Shown one piece after another: positions 1-7,098 of a DNA stretch of 7,916 nt. Made by a program: the position numbers and the translations under genes. The notes below the pieces were generated by a model that searched no databases, was not told the DNA's origin, and saw only the letters and a list, made by a program, of their open reading frames with translations. Source of the stretch: Streptosporangiaceae bacterium. Lineage in GTDB: Bacteria > Actinomycetota > Actinomycetes > Streptosporangiales > Streptosporangiaceae. The first letter of the stretch is position 1; the number at the start of each line of letters is the position of its first letter. The DNA lies in contig JASHTQ010000489.1 in NCBI GenBank assembly GCA_030040475.1, forward strand, positions 1 through 7,916, given 5' to 3'.

Positions 1-10
1 CCTGCGAACC

Positions 11-1423
11 GTGCTGCTGACGATCTCCACCACCCACGCGCCCGCAACCGACCTGGGCTACCTGCTGCACAAGCACCCCGACCGCCTGCAGTCGTTCACG
101 CTGGCCTCCGGCCAGGCGCACGTCTTCTACCCGGAGGCGACCCCGGAGCGGTGCACGGCCGCGCTGCTGCTCGAGGTCGACCCGGTGGCCCTGGTCCGGG
201 GGAACGCGATCGCCAGCGAGCTCGCCGAGTACGTCAGCGACCGGCCCTACGCCGCCTCGAGCATGCTCGCGGTGGCGATCAAGGAGGCCTTCCGCACCGC
301 GCTGACCGGCCGCTGCGACGCGCGCCCCGCCCTGGCCGCGGCGCCGATCCCGCTGGAGATCAGGGTCCCCGCGCTGCGCTGCCGCGGCGGCGCCCGGCTC
401 GCCCGCGACGCCTTCACCCCGCTCGGCTGGACCGTCGAGGCGAACGGCCAGCCGTACCGCCCGCCCGAGTGGGGCGACTCGCCCTACGTCGACCTGCGCC
501 TGTCCGGCCAGCTCCGCCTCAAGGACGCGCTGAACCACCTGTACGTGCTCCTGCCCGTCCTCGACGACGCCAAGCACTACTGGGTATCGACGCAGGAGGT
601 GGACAAGCTGATCCGGGCCGGCGGCGACTGGCTGGCCCGCCACCCGGCGAGGGATCTGATTACCAGCAGGTACCTGGCCCACCGCCGCGCGCTGACCAGG
701 TCGGCCCTGGCCCGGCTCGCCGAGGCCGACGACACCGACCCCGCCGAGCTCGACAACGCGGTCCCCGACGCCGCGGCAGCCGACGACGAGACCGCCAGGC
801 CGCTCGCGGTGCAGCGCCGCGAGGCCATCCTCGGCGTGCTGCGGGCGGCGGGCGCGCGCCGGGTCGGCGACCTGGGCTGCGGTTCCGGCGCGCTCATCAA
901 GGACCTGCTCGAAGACGAGACCGTCGAGCAGATCGTCGCGGTGGACGTCAGCGCAAGAGCGCTCCAGCTGGCCGCCCGCGCCCTGGACCGCCACCAGCAC
1001 CAGCACCAGGACCAGGACCAGCACCAGGACCAGCGGCTGCGCCTGTTCCAGTCCTCGCTGACCTACACCGACGACCGGCTCACGGGCCTGGACGCGGCCG
1101 TGCTGATGGAGGTGATCGAGCACGTCGATGCCGAACGCCTGCCCGCCCTCGAGCGCGCCGTCTTCGGCTTCGCCGCGCCAGCCACCGTCGTGGTCAGCAC
1201 CCCGAACGCCGAGTACAACGTGCACTTCGCCACGCTCCCGCCGGGCGCGCTGCGGCACGGCGACCACCGCTTCGAGTGGACCCGCGCCCAGTTCGAGGGC
1301 TGGGCCGAACACGTCGCAACGACCTACCGCTACGACGTCCGCTTCCTGCCCGTCGGCCACGGGCACCCCGACGCCGGCCCGCCCACCCAGCTGGCCGTCT
1401 TCACGCGGGCGACGGCGCCATGA
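11..1423 (+). CDS. hen1: Hen1, 3'-terminal RNA ribose 2'-O-methyltransferase (bacterial RNA repair)
   Basis: This 470-residue protein is close in length to characterised bacterial Hen1. Residues 1 to about 245 match the Hen1 N-terminal domain, which in this family binds and activates the Pnkp ligase (opening MLLTISTTHAPATDLGYLLH). An acidic linker follows at about 240-265. The C-terminal half is a SAM-dependent methyltransferase: the SAM-binding loop DLGCGSG is at 287-293, and the metal-binding set is E367, E370 and H371 (motif EVIEH) with H419 (motif HRFEWTR). These correspond to the Mn-coordinating Glu/Glu/His/His of the C. thermocellum enzyme. It methylates the 2'-OH of the terminal ribose at the broken 3' end before sealing. 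The GTG start gives the usual family N-terminus, but only 10 bases precede it and the frame is open to the edge. Its stop overlaps the pnkp start by ATGA. An odd His/Gln/Asp-Gln repeat sits at residues 328-341. The identification is firm. Confidence 0.95.
   Translation: MLLTISTTHAPATDLGYLLHKHPDRLQSFTLASGQAHVFYPEATPERCTAALLLEVDPVALVRGNAIASELAEYVSDRPYAASSMLAVAIKEAFRTALTGRCDARPALAAAPIPLEIRVPALRCRGGARLARDAFTPLGWTVEANGQPYRPPEWGDSPYVDLRLSGQLRLKDALNHLYVLLPVLDDAKHYWVSTQEVDKLIRAGGDWLARHPARDLITSRYLAHRRALTRSALARLAEADDTDPAELDNAVPDAAAADDETARPLAVQRREAILGVLRAAGARRVGDLGCGSGALIKDLLEDETVEQIVAVDVSARALQLAARALDRHQHQHQDQDQHQDQRLRLFQSSLTYTDDRLTGLDAAVLMEVIEHVDAERLPALERAVFGFAAPATVVVSTPNAEYNVHFATLPPGALRHGDHRFEWTRAQFEGWAEHVATTYRYDVRFLPVGHGHPDAGPPTQLAVFTRATAP
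992..1033 (+). repeat. Seven 6-nt tandem units (CACCAG/GACCAG) inside hen1
   Basis: Seven consecutive hexamers, four CACCAG and three GACCAG, encode residues 328-341 as alternating His-Gln and Asp-Gln pairs. They fall just after the helix following the SAM-binding loop and before the strand beginning RLRLF, so they probably form a surface loop in the methyltransferase domain. Because the unit is 6 nt, gain or loss of copies keeps the reading frame. Confidence 0.9.
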
Positions 1424-4044
1424 CCGCCCTCCCCGTGCCCGAGCTGAGCCTGGTCGTGCTCGTCGGCATCACCGGCTCGGGCAAGTCCACTTTCGCCGGG
1501 AAGCACTTCAAGCCCACCGAGGTGATCTCCTCGGACTTCTGCCGCGGCCTGGTCGCCGACGACGAGAGCGACCAGTCCGCGACCCCGGCCGCGTTCGAGC
1601 TGCTCGAGCACATCGTCGGCCTGCGCCTGACCGCCGGGCGGCTGACCGTCATCGACGCGACGAACGTCCAGCCGGACGCCCGCCGCCGCCTGGTCGCGCT
1701 GGCCCGCGAGCACGACGTGCTCCCCGTCGCGATCGTCCTGGACCTGCCTGAGCGGCTGTGCGCCGAGCGCAACAAGAGCCGCGAAGACCGCGACTTCGGC
1801 CCGCACGTGATCCGCCGCCAGCGCGCCCAGCTCCGCCGCAACCTTAAGGACCTGCCCCGCGAGGGCTTCCGCACCGTGCACACCCTGCGCAGCCCCGAGG
1901 AGGTCGCCGCCGCCGAGATCACCCGCACCAGGCTGTACAACGACCTGCGCCACGAGGCCGGCCCGTTCGACGTCATCGGCGACGTGCACGGCTGCCGCGT
2001 TGAACTCGAGCAGCTGCTTGTCAAGCTCGGCTACGCCATCGACCGCGACCCGGCCGGCCGCCCGGCCGGCGCCCGCCACCCGGAGCACCGCCGCGCGGTC
2101 TTCCTCGGCGACCTGGTGGACAGAGGCCCCGACACGCCGGGCGTCCTCCGCCTGGTGATGGGCATGGTCGCGAACGGCACCGCGCTGTGCGTGCAGGGCA
2201 ACCACGAGGCCAAGCTGCTGCGCGCCCTGCGCGGCCGCAACGTGCGGCGCACCCACGGCCTGGCCGAGTCGATGGACCAGCTGGCCCGCGAGCCGGAGGA
2301 ATTCCGCTCCCAGGTGGCCACCTTCATCGACGGCCTGATCGGCCACTACGTGCTGGACGGCGGCCGCCTCGTGGTCGCCCACGCCGGGCTGGTCGAGCGC
2401 TATCACGGCCGCGCGTCCGGCCGGGTCCGCGAGTTCTGCCTGTACGGGCAGACGACGGGGGAGACCGACGAGTACGGCCTGCCGGTCCGCTACCCGTGGG
2501 CCGAGGAGTACCGCGGCCGCGCCGTCGTCCTGTACGGTCACACCCCGGTGCCCGAACCCGAGTGGCTCAACAACACCCTGTGCCTGGATACCGGCTGTGT
2601 CTTCGGTGGCCGTCTGACCGCCTTGAATTATCCCGAACGAACCGTGGTATCCGTCCCGGCAGCCGCCATCTACCATCCCCCGGCGAAACCCTTCCCCGCC
2701 GCCGCGCCCCGCACTGCTGCGCAGGAAACCGATGCCCCGGCCCGCCGCGAGCCCGACGTCCTCGACATCGCCGACGTGTCGGGATCGCGCCTGATCGAGA
2801 CCGCCTACCTGCCGCGGATACGGATCGGCGACGCCCACGCGGCCGCCGCCCTGGAGGTGATGAGCCGCTTCGCCATGGACCCCCGCTGGCTCCTTTACCT
2901 CCCTCCCACCATGAGCCCCGTCGCCACCTCCACCCGCGATGACCTGCTCGAGCACCCCGACCAGGCCTTCACCGCCTACCGCGCCGACGGCACGACCTCG
3001 CTCCTGTGCGAGGAAAAGCACATGGGCTCCCGCGCCGTCCTGCTGCTCTGCCGCACCGCCGCGGCCGCCCGCTCCCGCTTCGGCGTCCCCGCCCTGTCCG
3101 GCGCGATCTGGACCCGCACCGGGCGTCCCTTCTTCCCCGCTGAGCAGGCCGAGGCCCTCCTCGCCCAGCTCCGCGCGGCGGCCGGCCAGGCCGGCCTGTT
3201 CGACGAGCTCGGCACCGAGTGGCTCCTGCTGGACGCCGAACTCCTGCCCTGGAACCTCAAGGCCGGCCACCTCCTCCGCGACCAGTACGCCGCCCTCGCC
3301 GCCGCCGCGAGCCTGTCCCTGCCCGCCGCGCTAACCGCCCTCCAGCAAGCCGCCGCCCGCCCCGCCGCCCGCCCCGACACCGGCGCCGACACCGGCGCCG
3401 AGCTAGCGGCCCTGCTGGCCCGCACCCAGTCCCGCGCCGCGAACGCCGACGCGTTCACGCAGGCCTACCTTCGCTACTGCTGGCCGGTCGACGCCCTGGC
3501 GGGCATCCGCGTCGCCCCGTTCCAGCTCCTCGCGACCGAGGGCGCCGTCTACCACGACCGCCCCCACCTGTGGCACCTGTCCCTCGCCGACCGGCTGGCC
3601 GCCGCCCGTCCCGACCTGATCGCGACCACCCGCCGCATCCCCGTCGACGCCGCCGACCCCGATTCGACCGCCGCCGCCACCCGGTGGTGGGAGGACCTCA
3701 CCGCCGCCGGGGGAGAGGGCATGGTCGTCAAGCCCGCCGCCAACCTGCCCGCCCGTCCCGAACCCTCCGCCCCGCGCCGCAGCCCCCTGCCGCAGCCGGG
3801 CCTGAAGGTCCGCGGCCGCGACTACCTGCGACTGGTCTACGGCCCCGACTACACCGAGCCCGCCAACCTGACCCGCCTGCGCCAGCGCGCCGTAGCCCGC
3901 AAGCGCTCCCTCGCCCTCCGCGAGTACGCCCTCGGCCTGGAGGCCCTCGACCGCGCCGCCCGCGGCGAGCCCCTCTGGCGCATCCACGAATGCGTCTTCG
4001 CCGTCCTCGCGCTGGAATCCGAACCCGTAGACCCCCGCCTGTAA
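1420..4044 (+). CDS. pnkp: Pnkp, polynucleotide 5'-kinase / 3'-phosphatase / ligase (bacterial RNA repair)
   Basis: An 874-residue trifunctional RNA end-healing and sealing enzyme, against about 870 in C. thermocellum. The kinase (about 1-170) has the P-loop GITGSGKST at 16-24, plus D39 and R42. The binuclear metallophosphoesterase (about 185-400) has D188 and H190 (GDVHG), D231 and R235 (GDLVDRG), N261 and H262 (GNHE), H321 (AHAGL), H374 (GHTP) and D390 (LDTGC). After a Pro/Ala linker, the adenylyltransferase domain has the nucleophile K533 in KHMGSR, motif IV EGMVVKP at 766-772 and the LKVRGRDYLR segment at 795-804. So all three active sites look intact. The frame is open far upstream, but the ATG overlapping the hen1 stop gives the proper N-terminus just before the P-loop. 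No strong ribosome-binding site is seen, which suggests translational coupling to hen1. Hen1 is the known activating partner. A 12-nt repeat expansion (residues 645-660) and a patch of relaxed codons (2584-2691) are unusual. Confidence 0.96.
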   Translation: MTALPVPELSLVVLVGITGSGKSTFAGKHFKPTEVISSDFCRGLVADDESDQSATPAAFELLEHIVGLRLTAGRLTVIDATNVQPDARRRLVALAREHDVLPVAIVLDLPERLCAERNKSREDRDFGPHVIRRQRAQLRRNLKDLPREGFRTVHTLRSPEEVAAAEITRTRLYNDLRHEAGPFDVIGDVHGCRVELEQLLVKLGYAIDRDPAGRPAGARHPEHRRAVFLGDLVDRGPDTPGVLRLVMGMVANGTALCVQGNHEAKLLRALRGRNVRRTHGLAESMDQLAREPEEFRSQVATFIDGLIGHYVLDGGRLVVAHAGLVERYHGRASGRVREFCLYGQTTGETDEYGLPVRYPWAEEYRGRAVVLYGHTPVPEPEWLNNTLCLDTGCVFGGRLTALNYPERTVVSVPAAAIYHPPAKPFPAAAPRTAAQETDAPARREPDVLDIADVSGSRLIETAYLPRIRIGDAHAAAALEVMSRFAMDPRWLLYLPPTMSPVATSTRDDLLEHPDQAFTAYRADGTTSLLCEEKHMGSRAVLLLCRTAAAARSRFGVPALSGAIWTRTGRPFFPAEQAEALLAQLRAAAGQAGLFDELGTEWLLLDAELLPWNLKAGHLLRDQYAALAAAASLSLPAALTALQQAAARPAARPDTGADTGAELAALLARTQSRAANADAFTQAYLRYCWPVDALAGIRVAPFQLLATEGAVYHDRPHLWHLSLADRLAAARPDLIATTRRIPVDAADPDSTAAATRWWEDLTAAGGEGMVVKPAANLPARPEPSAPRRSPLPQPGLKVRGRDYLRLVYGPDYTEPANLTRLRQRAVARKRSLALREYALGLEALDRAARGEPLWRIHECVFAVLALESEPVDPRL
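3352..3399 (+). repeat. Paired 12-nt tandem duplications inside the pnkp ligase domain
   Basis: Two adjacent duplications occur back to back. A 12-nt unit encoding Ala-Ala-Arg-Pro is present twice (3352-3375), then a 12-nt unit encoding Asp-Thr-Gly-Ala twice (3376-3399). Copies within each pair are identical in sequence. They cover residues 645-660, between adenylyltransferase motifs I (K533) and IV (766-772), in a segment that looks like an exposed low-complexity loop. Confidence 0.85.
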
Positions 4045-4272
4045 CCGCAAGCCCCGCCCGGCCCGATCGACGACCGTCGCCTGAACCCTGACGCCGCCGG
4101 GGCTCGCGGCGGCCTTGGTCCCCTTCTGGAACCCGCCGAACATCACGGACAGAATCACCAGGACCACGATAAGCAGCAGGATCCACAGCAGGCAGCCGCC
4201 CGCCCGAGTCCGGGGCCAGCGCCGCCTGCCCCCGCCGCGAGGCTCGCGGCGGCCGAACAGGTACCGGTACAT
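4045..4272 (-). CDS. Possible small single-pass membrane protein, C-terminus not resolvable
   Basis: Reading the minus strand from the ATG at 4272, the first 76 codons show a basic N-terminus (MYRYLFGRRE, then an Arg/Gly-rich stretch), one strong hydrophobic segment CLLWILLLIVVLVILSVMF at about residues 27-45, and then GGFQKGTK. All but a handful of these codons end in G or C, as expected of a real gene here. A sigma-70-like promoter lies upstream (4319-4346), and a purine-rich GGGAAG sits 10 nt before the ATG. No stop occurs in the intergenic part: the frame runs on antisense to pnkp and ends only near 3403. The limits given are therefore the supported portion, not a mature protein. It could be a real gene overlapping pnkp tail to tail, or one that lost its 3' end. 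I do not recognise a function. A positive-inside N-terminus suggests a cytoplasmic N-terminal tail. Confidence 0.45.
4050..4104. terminator. Possible weak stem-loop downstream of pnkp
   Basis: AGCCCCG at 4050-4056 can pair with CGGGGCT at 4098-4104. A small inner hairpin (CGACG 4068-4072 with CGTCG 4075-4079) lies in the loop. The outer loop is long (41 nt) and no T-run follows, so this is at best a factor-assisted terminator for pnkp. In GC-rich DNA such pairings arise easily by chance. Confidence 0.25.
4232..4252. repeat. Perfect inverted repeat, 10-bp arms with 1-nt centre
   Basis: CCGCCGCGAG at 4232-4241 is followed, after one G, by its exact reverse complement CTCGCGGCGG at 4243-4252. 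The right part, GGCTCGCGGCGGCC (4241-4254), recurs as a direct repeat at 4101-4114. Both copies lie within the proposed minus-strand membrane ORF, but in different codon phases. A loop of one base cannot fold as a tight hairpin, so if functional this is more likely a protein-binding palindrome. It may also simply reflect Arg/Gly-rich coding in GC-rich DNA. Confidence 0.35.
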
Positions 4273-4318
4273 AAACCTGTGTCTTCCCAGGCCCCGCGCA
4301 ATATGCGGCGCGGCCAGA

Positions 4319-4346
4319 ATTATCTCGGCGCGCCCGGGTAGTTCAA
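4319..4346 (-). promoter_or_regulatory. Sigma-70-like promoter for the minus-strand membrane ORF
   Basis: Read on the minus strand, TTGAAC (4346-4341) is followed by a 16-nt spacer and GATAAT (4324-4319). This is close to the vegetative consensus and stands out in very GC-rich DNA. It would start a transcript near 4312, leaving about 40 nt before the ATG at 4272. The region 4273-4380 is the divergent control region for this ORF and the DUF4230 gene. I see no equally good + strand promoter in it. Confidence 0.5.
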
Positions 4347-4380
4347 CCCCTCGGTAACGACGCATGACGTGAGGACAGCC

Positions 4381-5067
4381 ATGGCGCGCATGCCGAGAGT
4401 GGGGTCGCTGGCCGGGTGGGTGGGCGCGATCGCCGCCGCGGCCGTCCTGATAGTCGTCCTGTCCGCGGTGCACCTGCTGCCGAAGCTGAGGAACCCGTTC
4501 GCGACCAGCACCACGGTCACCAGCCAGCCGGTGCTGCTGAAGTCGATCACCGCGCTGAGCCGCTACGAGGCGGCGAGCGGCTCGTTCGAGGTCGTCGTCG
4601 ACCTGACCAAGCGCAACGGGATCATTCCCTCGTTCCTCGCCGGCAGCGAGACGCTGTTCATCGGCCAGGGCACCGACATCGCCTTCGTCGACTTCTCCCA
4701 GCTCAAGAGCCAGGCGATCCGGGTCAACGCGACCAGGACCGCGGTCACCGTAACGCTGCCGAAGGCCCAGCTCGAGCCGGCCGTGCTGAACGTCTCCCAG
4801 TCCTACGTGTACGCGGAACAGCAGGGCCTGTTCAACCGCATCGGCAACTTCTTCTCCGGCAACCCGAACAGCCAGCAGCAGGTCTACATCCTGGCGCAGC
4901 AGAAGATCACCACCGCCGCCCGGCAGAGCCCGCTGGTGCCCCAGGCCGAGAAGAACACCCAGGCCATGCTGACCGGCATGCTGACCTCGCTGGGCTTCAA
5001 GAACATCACCGTCACCTTCGGCCCCCTGTCCCCAGCCCTGTCCCCATCCCCGTCCCCGACCCGCTGA
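4381..5067 (+). CDS. Membrane-anchored DUF4230 family protein
   Basis: A 228-residue protein recognisable as a DUF4230 family member. It has one N-terminal transmembrane segment (about residues 10-33, ending HLLPKL), then the DUF4230 body with its characteristic stretches PVLLKSITALSRYEAASGSF, IPSFLAGSETLFIGQGT, SYVYAEQQGLFNRIGNFF and AEKNTQAMLTGMLTSLGF. No biochemical function is established for the family. The topology suggests a signal-anchor protein with most of its mass outside the cytoplasmic membrane. An in-frame GTG lies at 4369, but the ATG at 4381 is preferred because GAGG at 4371-4374 sits 6 nt before it. The C-terminus ends in a Ser-Pro-rich tail made of degenerate 12-nt repeats. 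The gene is probably transcribed on its own. No functional tie to the RNA-repair operon upstream can be seen. Confidence 0.85.
   Translation: MARMPRVGSLAGWVGAIAAAAVLIVVLSAVHLLPKLRNPFATSTTVTSQPVLLKSITALSRYEAASGSFEVVVDLTKRNGIIPSFLAGSETLFIGQGTDIAFVDFSQLKSQAIRVNATRTAVTVTLPKAQLEPAVLNVSQSYVYAEQQGLFNRIGNFFSGNPNSQQQVYILAQQKITTAARQSPLVPQAEKNTQAMLTGMLTSLGFKNITVTFGPLSPALSPSPSPTR
5026..5061 (+). repeat. Three degenerate 12-nt tandem units at the 3' end of the DUF4230 gene
   Basis: The units CTGTCCCCAGCC, CTGTCCCCATCC and CCGTCCCCGACC run in frame and encode the terminal Leu-Ser-Pro-Ala, Leu-Ser-Pro-Ser and Pro-Ser-Pro-Thr. They form a Ser-Pro tail immediately before the final Arg and the stop, outside the conserved domain. 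Confidence 0.75.
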
Positions 5068-5079
5068 CCCGAGCCCAAC

Positions 5080-5110
5080 TTGCGTTAGAGCGCGCTCTAA
5101 CTCATAGGCT
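5080..5110 (+). promoter_or_regulatory. MerR-type promoter with 18-bp palindromic operator
   Basis: The perfect palindrome GTTAGAGCGCGCTCTAAC occupies 5084-5101. A -35-like TTGCGT (5080-5085) and a -10-like TAGGCT (5105-5110) are separated by 19 nt, the lengthened spacer typical of MerR-activated promoters, with the palindrome almost filling it. The transcription start expected about 7 nt past the -10 coincides with the merR start codon at 5118. Palindromes of this TTAGAG-N4-CTCTAA form fit the operators known for MerR regulators. The inference is autoregulation of the merR-reductase operon. Confidence 0.8.
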
Positions 5111-5117
5111 CGAGAAC

Positions 5118-5504
5118 GTGACGACCTGGACCATCGGCGAGGCCGCCGCCAAGTGCGGCCTGTCGCCGCACACGCTGCGCTGGTACGAGCGCATCGGGCT
5201 GCTCGACGCCGTGGCGCGCGGCGGCGACGGGCGCCGCAGGTACGGCGAGGGCGACCTGGAGTGGCTGTCGCTGCTGACCAAGCTGCGCGCCACCGGGATG
5301 CCGATCCGCGACATGCAGCGGTACGCCGAGCTGGTCAGGTCGGGCGCGGGCGAGGCCGAACGCCTCGAGCTGCTCAAGAAGCACCGCGAGGAGGTGCGGC
5401 GCACCCTGGCCGCCCAGCGCGAGTGCCTGAAGCTGCTCGACACCAAGATCACCTACTACGCGAGCTGCCTCGCCGAGCAAGCGCCGTCAAGAACCCAACC
5501 GTAA
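5118..5504 (+). CDS. MerR-family transcriptional regulator
   Basis: This 128-residue protein has the MerR winged helix-turn-helix at residues 4-70. It starts TIGEAAAKCGLSPHTLRWYE, continues through ERIGLL and the wing RRRY, and ends with RATGMPIRDMQRY. A long dimerisation helix (about 79-118) and a short tail follow. There is no large effector domain. The N-terminus fixes GTG 5118 as the start. No Shine-Dalgarno sequence precedes it, and the promoter places the transcript start at or next to the GTG, so it is probably leaderless. Three cysteines are present: C13 in the HTH, and C103 and C117 on and near the end of the dimer helix, which could act as a thiol sensor, though the sequence does not prove this. 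The aldo/keto reductase gene follows after 18 nt, so the regulator probably controls itself and that enzyme. The inducer is unknown. Confidence 0.9.
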   Translation: MTTWTIGEAAAKCGLSPHTLRWYERIGLLDAVARGGDGRRRYGEGDLEWLSLLTKLRATGMPIRDMQRYAELVRSGAGEAERLELLKKHREEVRRTLAAQRECLKLLDTKITYYASCLAEQAPSRTQP

Positions 5505-5522
5505 CCGGATAAGGAAACACAC

Positions 5523-6476
<954 letters not shown>

Positions 6477-6478
6477 CC

Positions 6479-6507
6479 GCGCCGTCCCGAGACCGCCCGC
6501 ACGGCGC
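6479..6507 (+). terminator. Possible stem-loop after the aldo/keto reductase gene
   Basis: GCGCCGT (6479-6485) and ACGGCGC (6501-6507) form a perfect 7-bp GC-rich stem with a 15-nt loop, 3 nt after the stop codon. There is no T-run, so it would not be a standard intrinsic terminator. It could still separate the merR-reductase operon from padR. Confidence 0.3.
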
Positions 6508-6535
6508 CCCGCCCGCAGCCGACAGAGCCCTGGAG

Positions 6536-6563
6536 GTCCAGTCTGACATAGGTCACACTGGAC
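6536..6563. promoter_or_regulatory. 28-bp inverted repeat, probable PadR operator
   Basis: The arm GTCCAGTCTGAC (6536-6547) and the arm GTCACACTGGAC (6552-6563) are 12-nt inverted copies with one mismatch (6543 against 6556) around a 4-nt ATAG centre. It ends 1 nt before the padR ATG. PadR proteins bind palindromes as dimers and usually repress their own operon, so this is the likely autoregulatory site. Any promoter must overlap it: CATAGGT inside the repeat may serve as a -10, which would make padR leaderless. Confidence 0.75.
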
Positions 6564-6564
6564 T

Positions 6565-7098
6565 ATGTCCTACATCGAGATCCTGATACTGCGGCGCCTG
6601 CGGGCGGGTCCCGCGCACGGCTACGAGCTGCGCAAGCGGGTGGAGCAGACGACCGGCTTCGTGCTGCACAACAACTCGCTGTACCCCGCGCTGCGCCGCT
6701 TCGAGGAGGCCGGCGCGGTCACCAAGACCGCCGAGCCGCAGCCGGGCCGCCCGCCCCGGCTGGTCTACACCCTCACCGCCGTGGGCCACGAGCTGCTCCA
6801 CGACATGCTCGCCAACCTGCCACCCGATCAGGCGGCTGATCCCGCGGAATTCGTGGCCCGTCTCGGCCAGTTCTCTCTTCTTACCTCAGCCGAACGGGCC
6901 GTGGTGCTTGCCTCGCGCACCCGAGCCGTCCGCGAGCAGCTCGCGCACCTCGAGACGATGCGTGACCTCGCCGGGGAAACCGGCGAGTACTGGGGCGTCA
7001 TAACCACCCGCGAGCTGATCCGCCGCCACCGCCAGGAGCTGGACTGGCTGGCCGAACTCGCCGACCTGGCCGCCCGGCCCGACCTAGCCGCGCCGTGA
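6565..7098 (+). CDS. PadR-family transcriptional regulator
   Basis: This 177-residue protein has the PadR winged helix at residues 1-75. The opening YIEILILRRLRAGPAHGYEL, the recognition helix around NNSLYPALRRFEEAGAV and the wing GRPPRLVYTLTAVG are all characteristic. A helical C-terminal domain (about 90-170) of the kind that mediates dimerisation follows. No good Shine-Dalgarno sequence is spaced for the ATG: GGAGG at 6532-6536 is too far and GGA at 6560-6562 too near, so leaderless translation is plausible. The start is set by the family N-terminus. Its stop overlaps the start of an efflux-pump gene by GTGA. This regulator-transporter arrangement implies that it represses the pump until a ligand binds; the ligand is unknown. 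Codons 88-117 show unusually relaxed third positions. Confidence 0.9.
   Translation: MSYIEILILRRLRAGPAHGYELRKRVEQTTGFVLHNNSLYPALRRFEEAGAVTKTAEPQPGRPPRLVYTLTAVGHELLHDMLANLPPDQAADPAEFVARLGQFSLLTSAERAVVLASRTRAVREQLAHLETMRDLAGETGEYWGVITTRELIRRHRQELDWLAELADLAARPDLAAP

Noticed and set aside
992..1033. Hen1 repeat as a CRISPR-like or phase-variable switch
   Set aside because: The units are contiguous with no spacers, and a 6-nt unit cannot change the reading frame, so it is neither a CRISPR nor an on/off switch.
151..1419. Upstream in-frame extension of pnkp across hen1
   Set aside because: The extension translates to an Arg/Pro/Ala-rich shadow of hen1. The ATG at 1420 gives the expected Pnkp N-terminus.
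1330..3270. Long open minus-strand frame (about 646 codons) opposite the end of hen1 and pnkp
   Set aside because: It lies antisense to well-supported genes, has no recognisable motif, and is Ala/Gly/Val/Arg-rich as expected of the reverse strand of GC-rich codons.
4101..4254. 14-nt direct repeat (4101-4114 and 4241-4254) as a possible attachment site or transposon footprint
   Set aside because: No integrase, transposase or terminal inverted repeats accompany it, and the GC-rich motif easily arises by chance here.
4115..4357. 80-codon + strand ORF in the region between pnkp and the DUF4230 gene
   Set aside because: It has no recognisable domain. Its third positions are less biased than those of the minus-strand frame, which also has the TM segment and promoter.
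4416..5117. Upstream in-frame extension of the MerR regulator across the DUF4230 gene
   Set aside because: It is a compositional shadow. The MerR helix-turn-helix begins directly after GTG 5118, and the promoter lies just before it.
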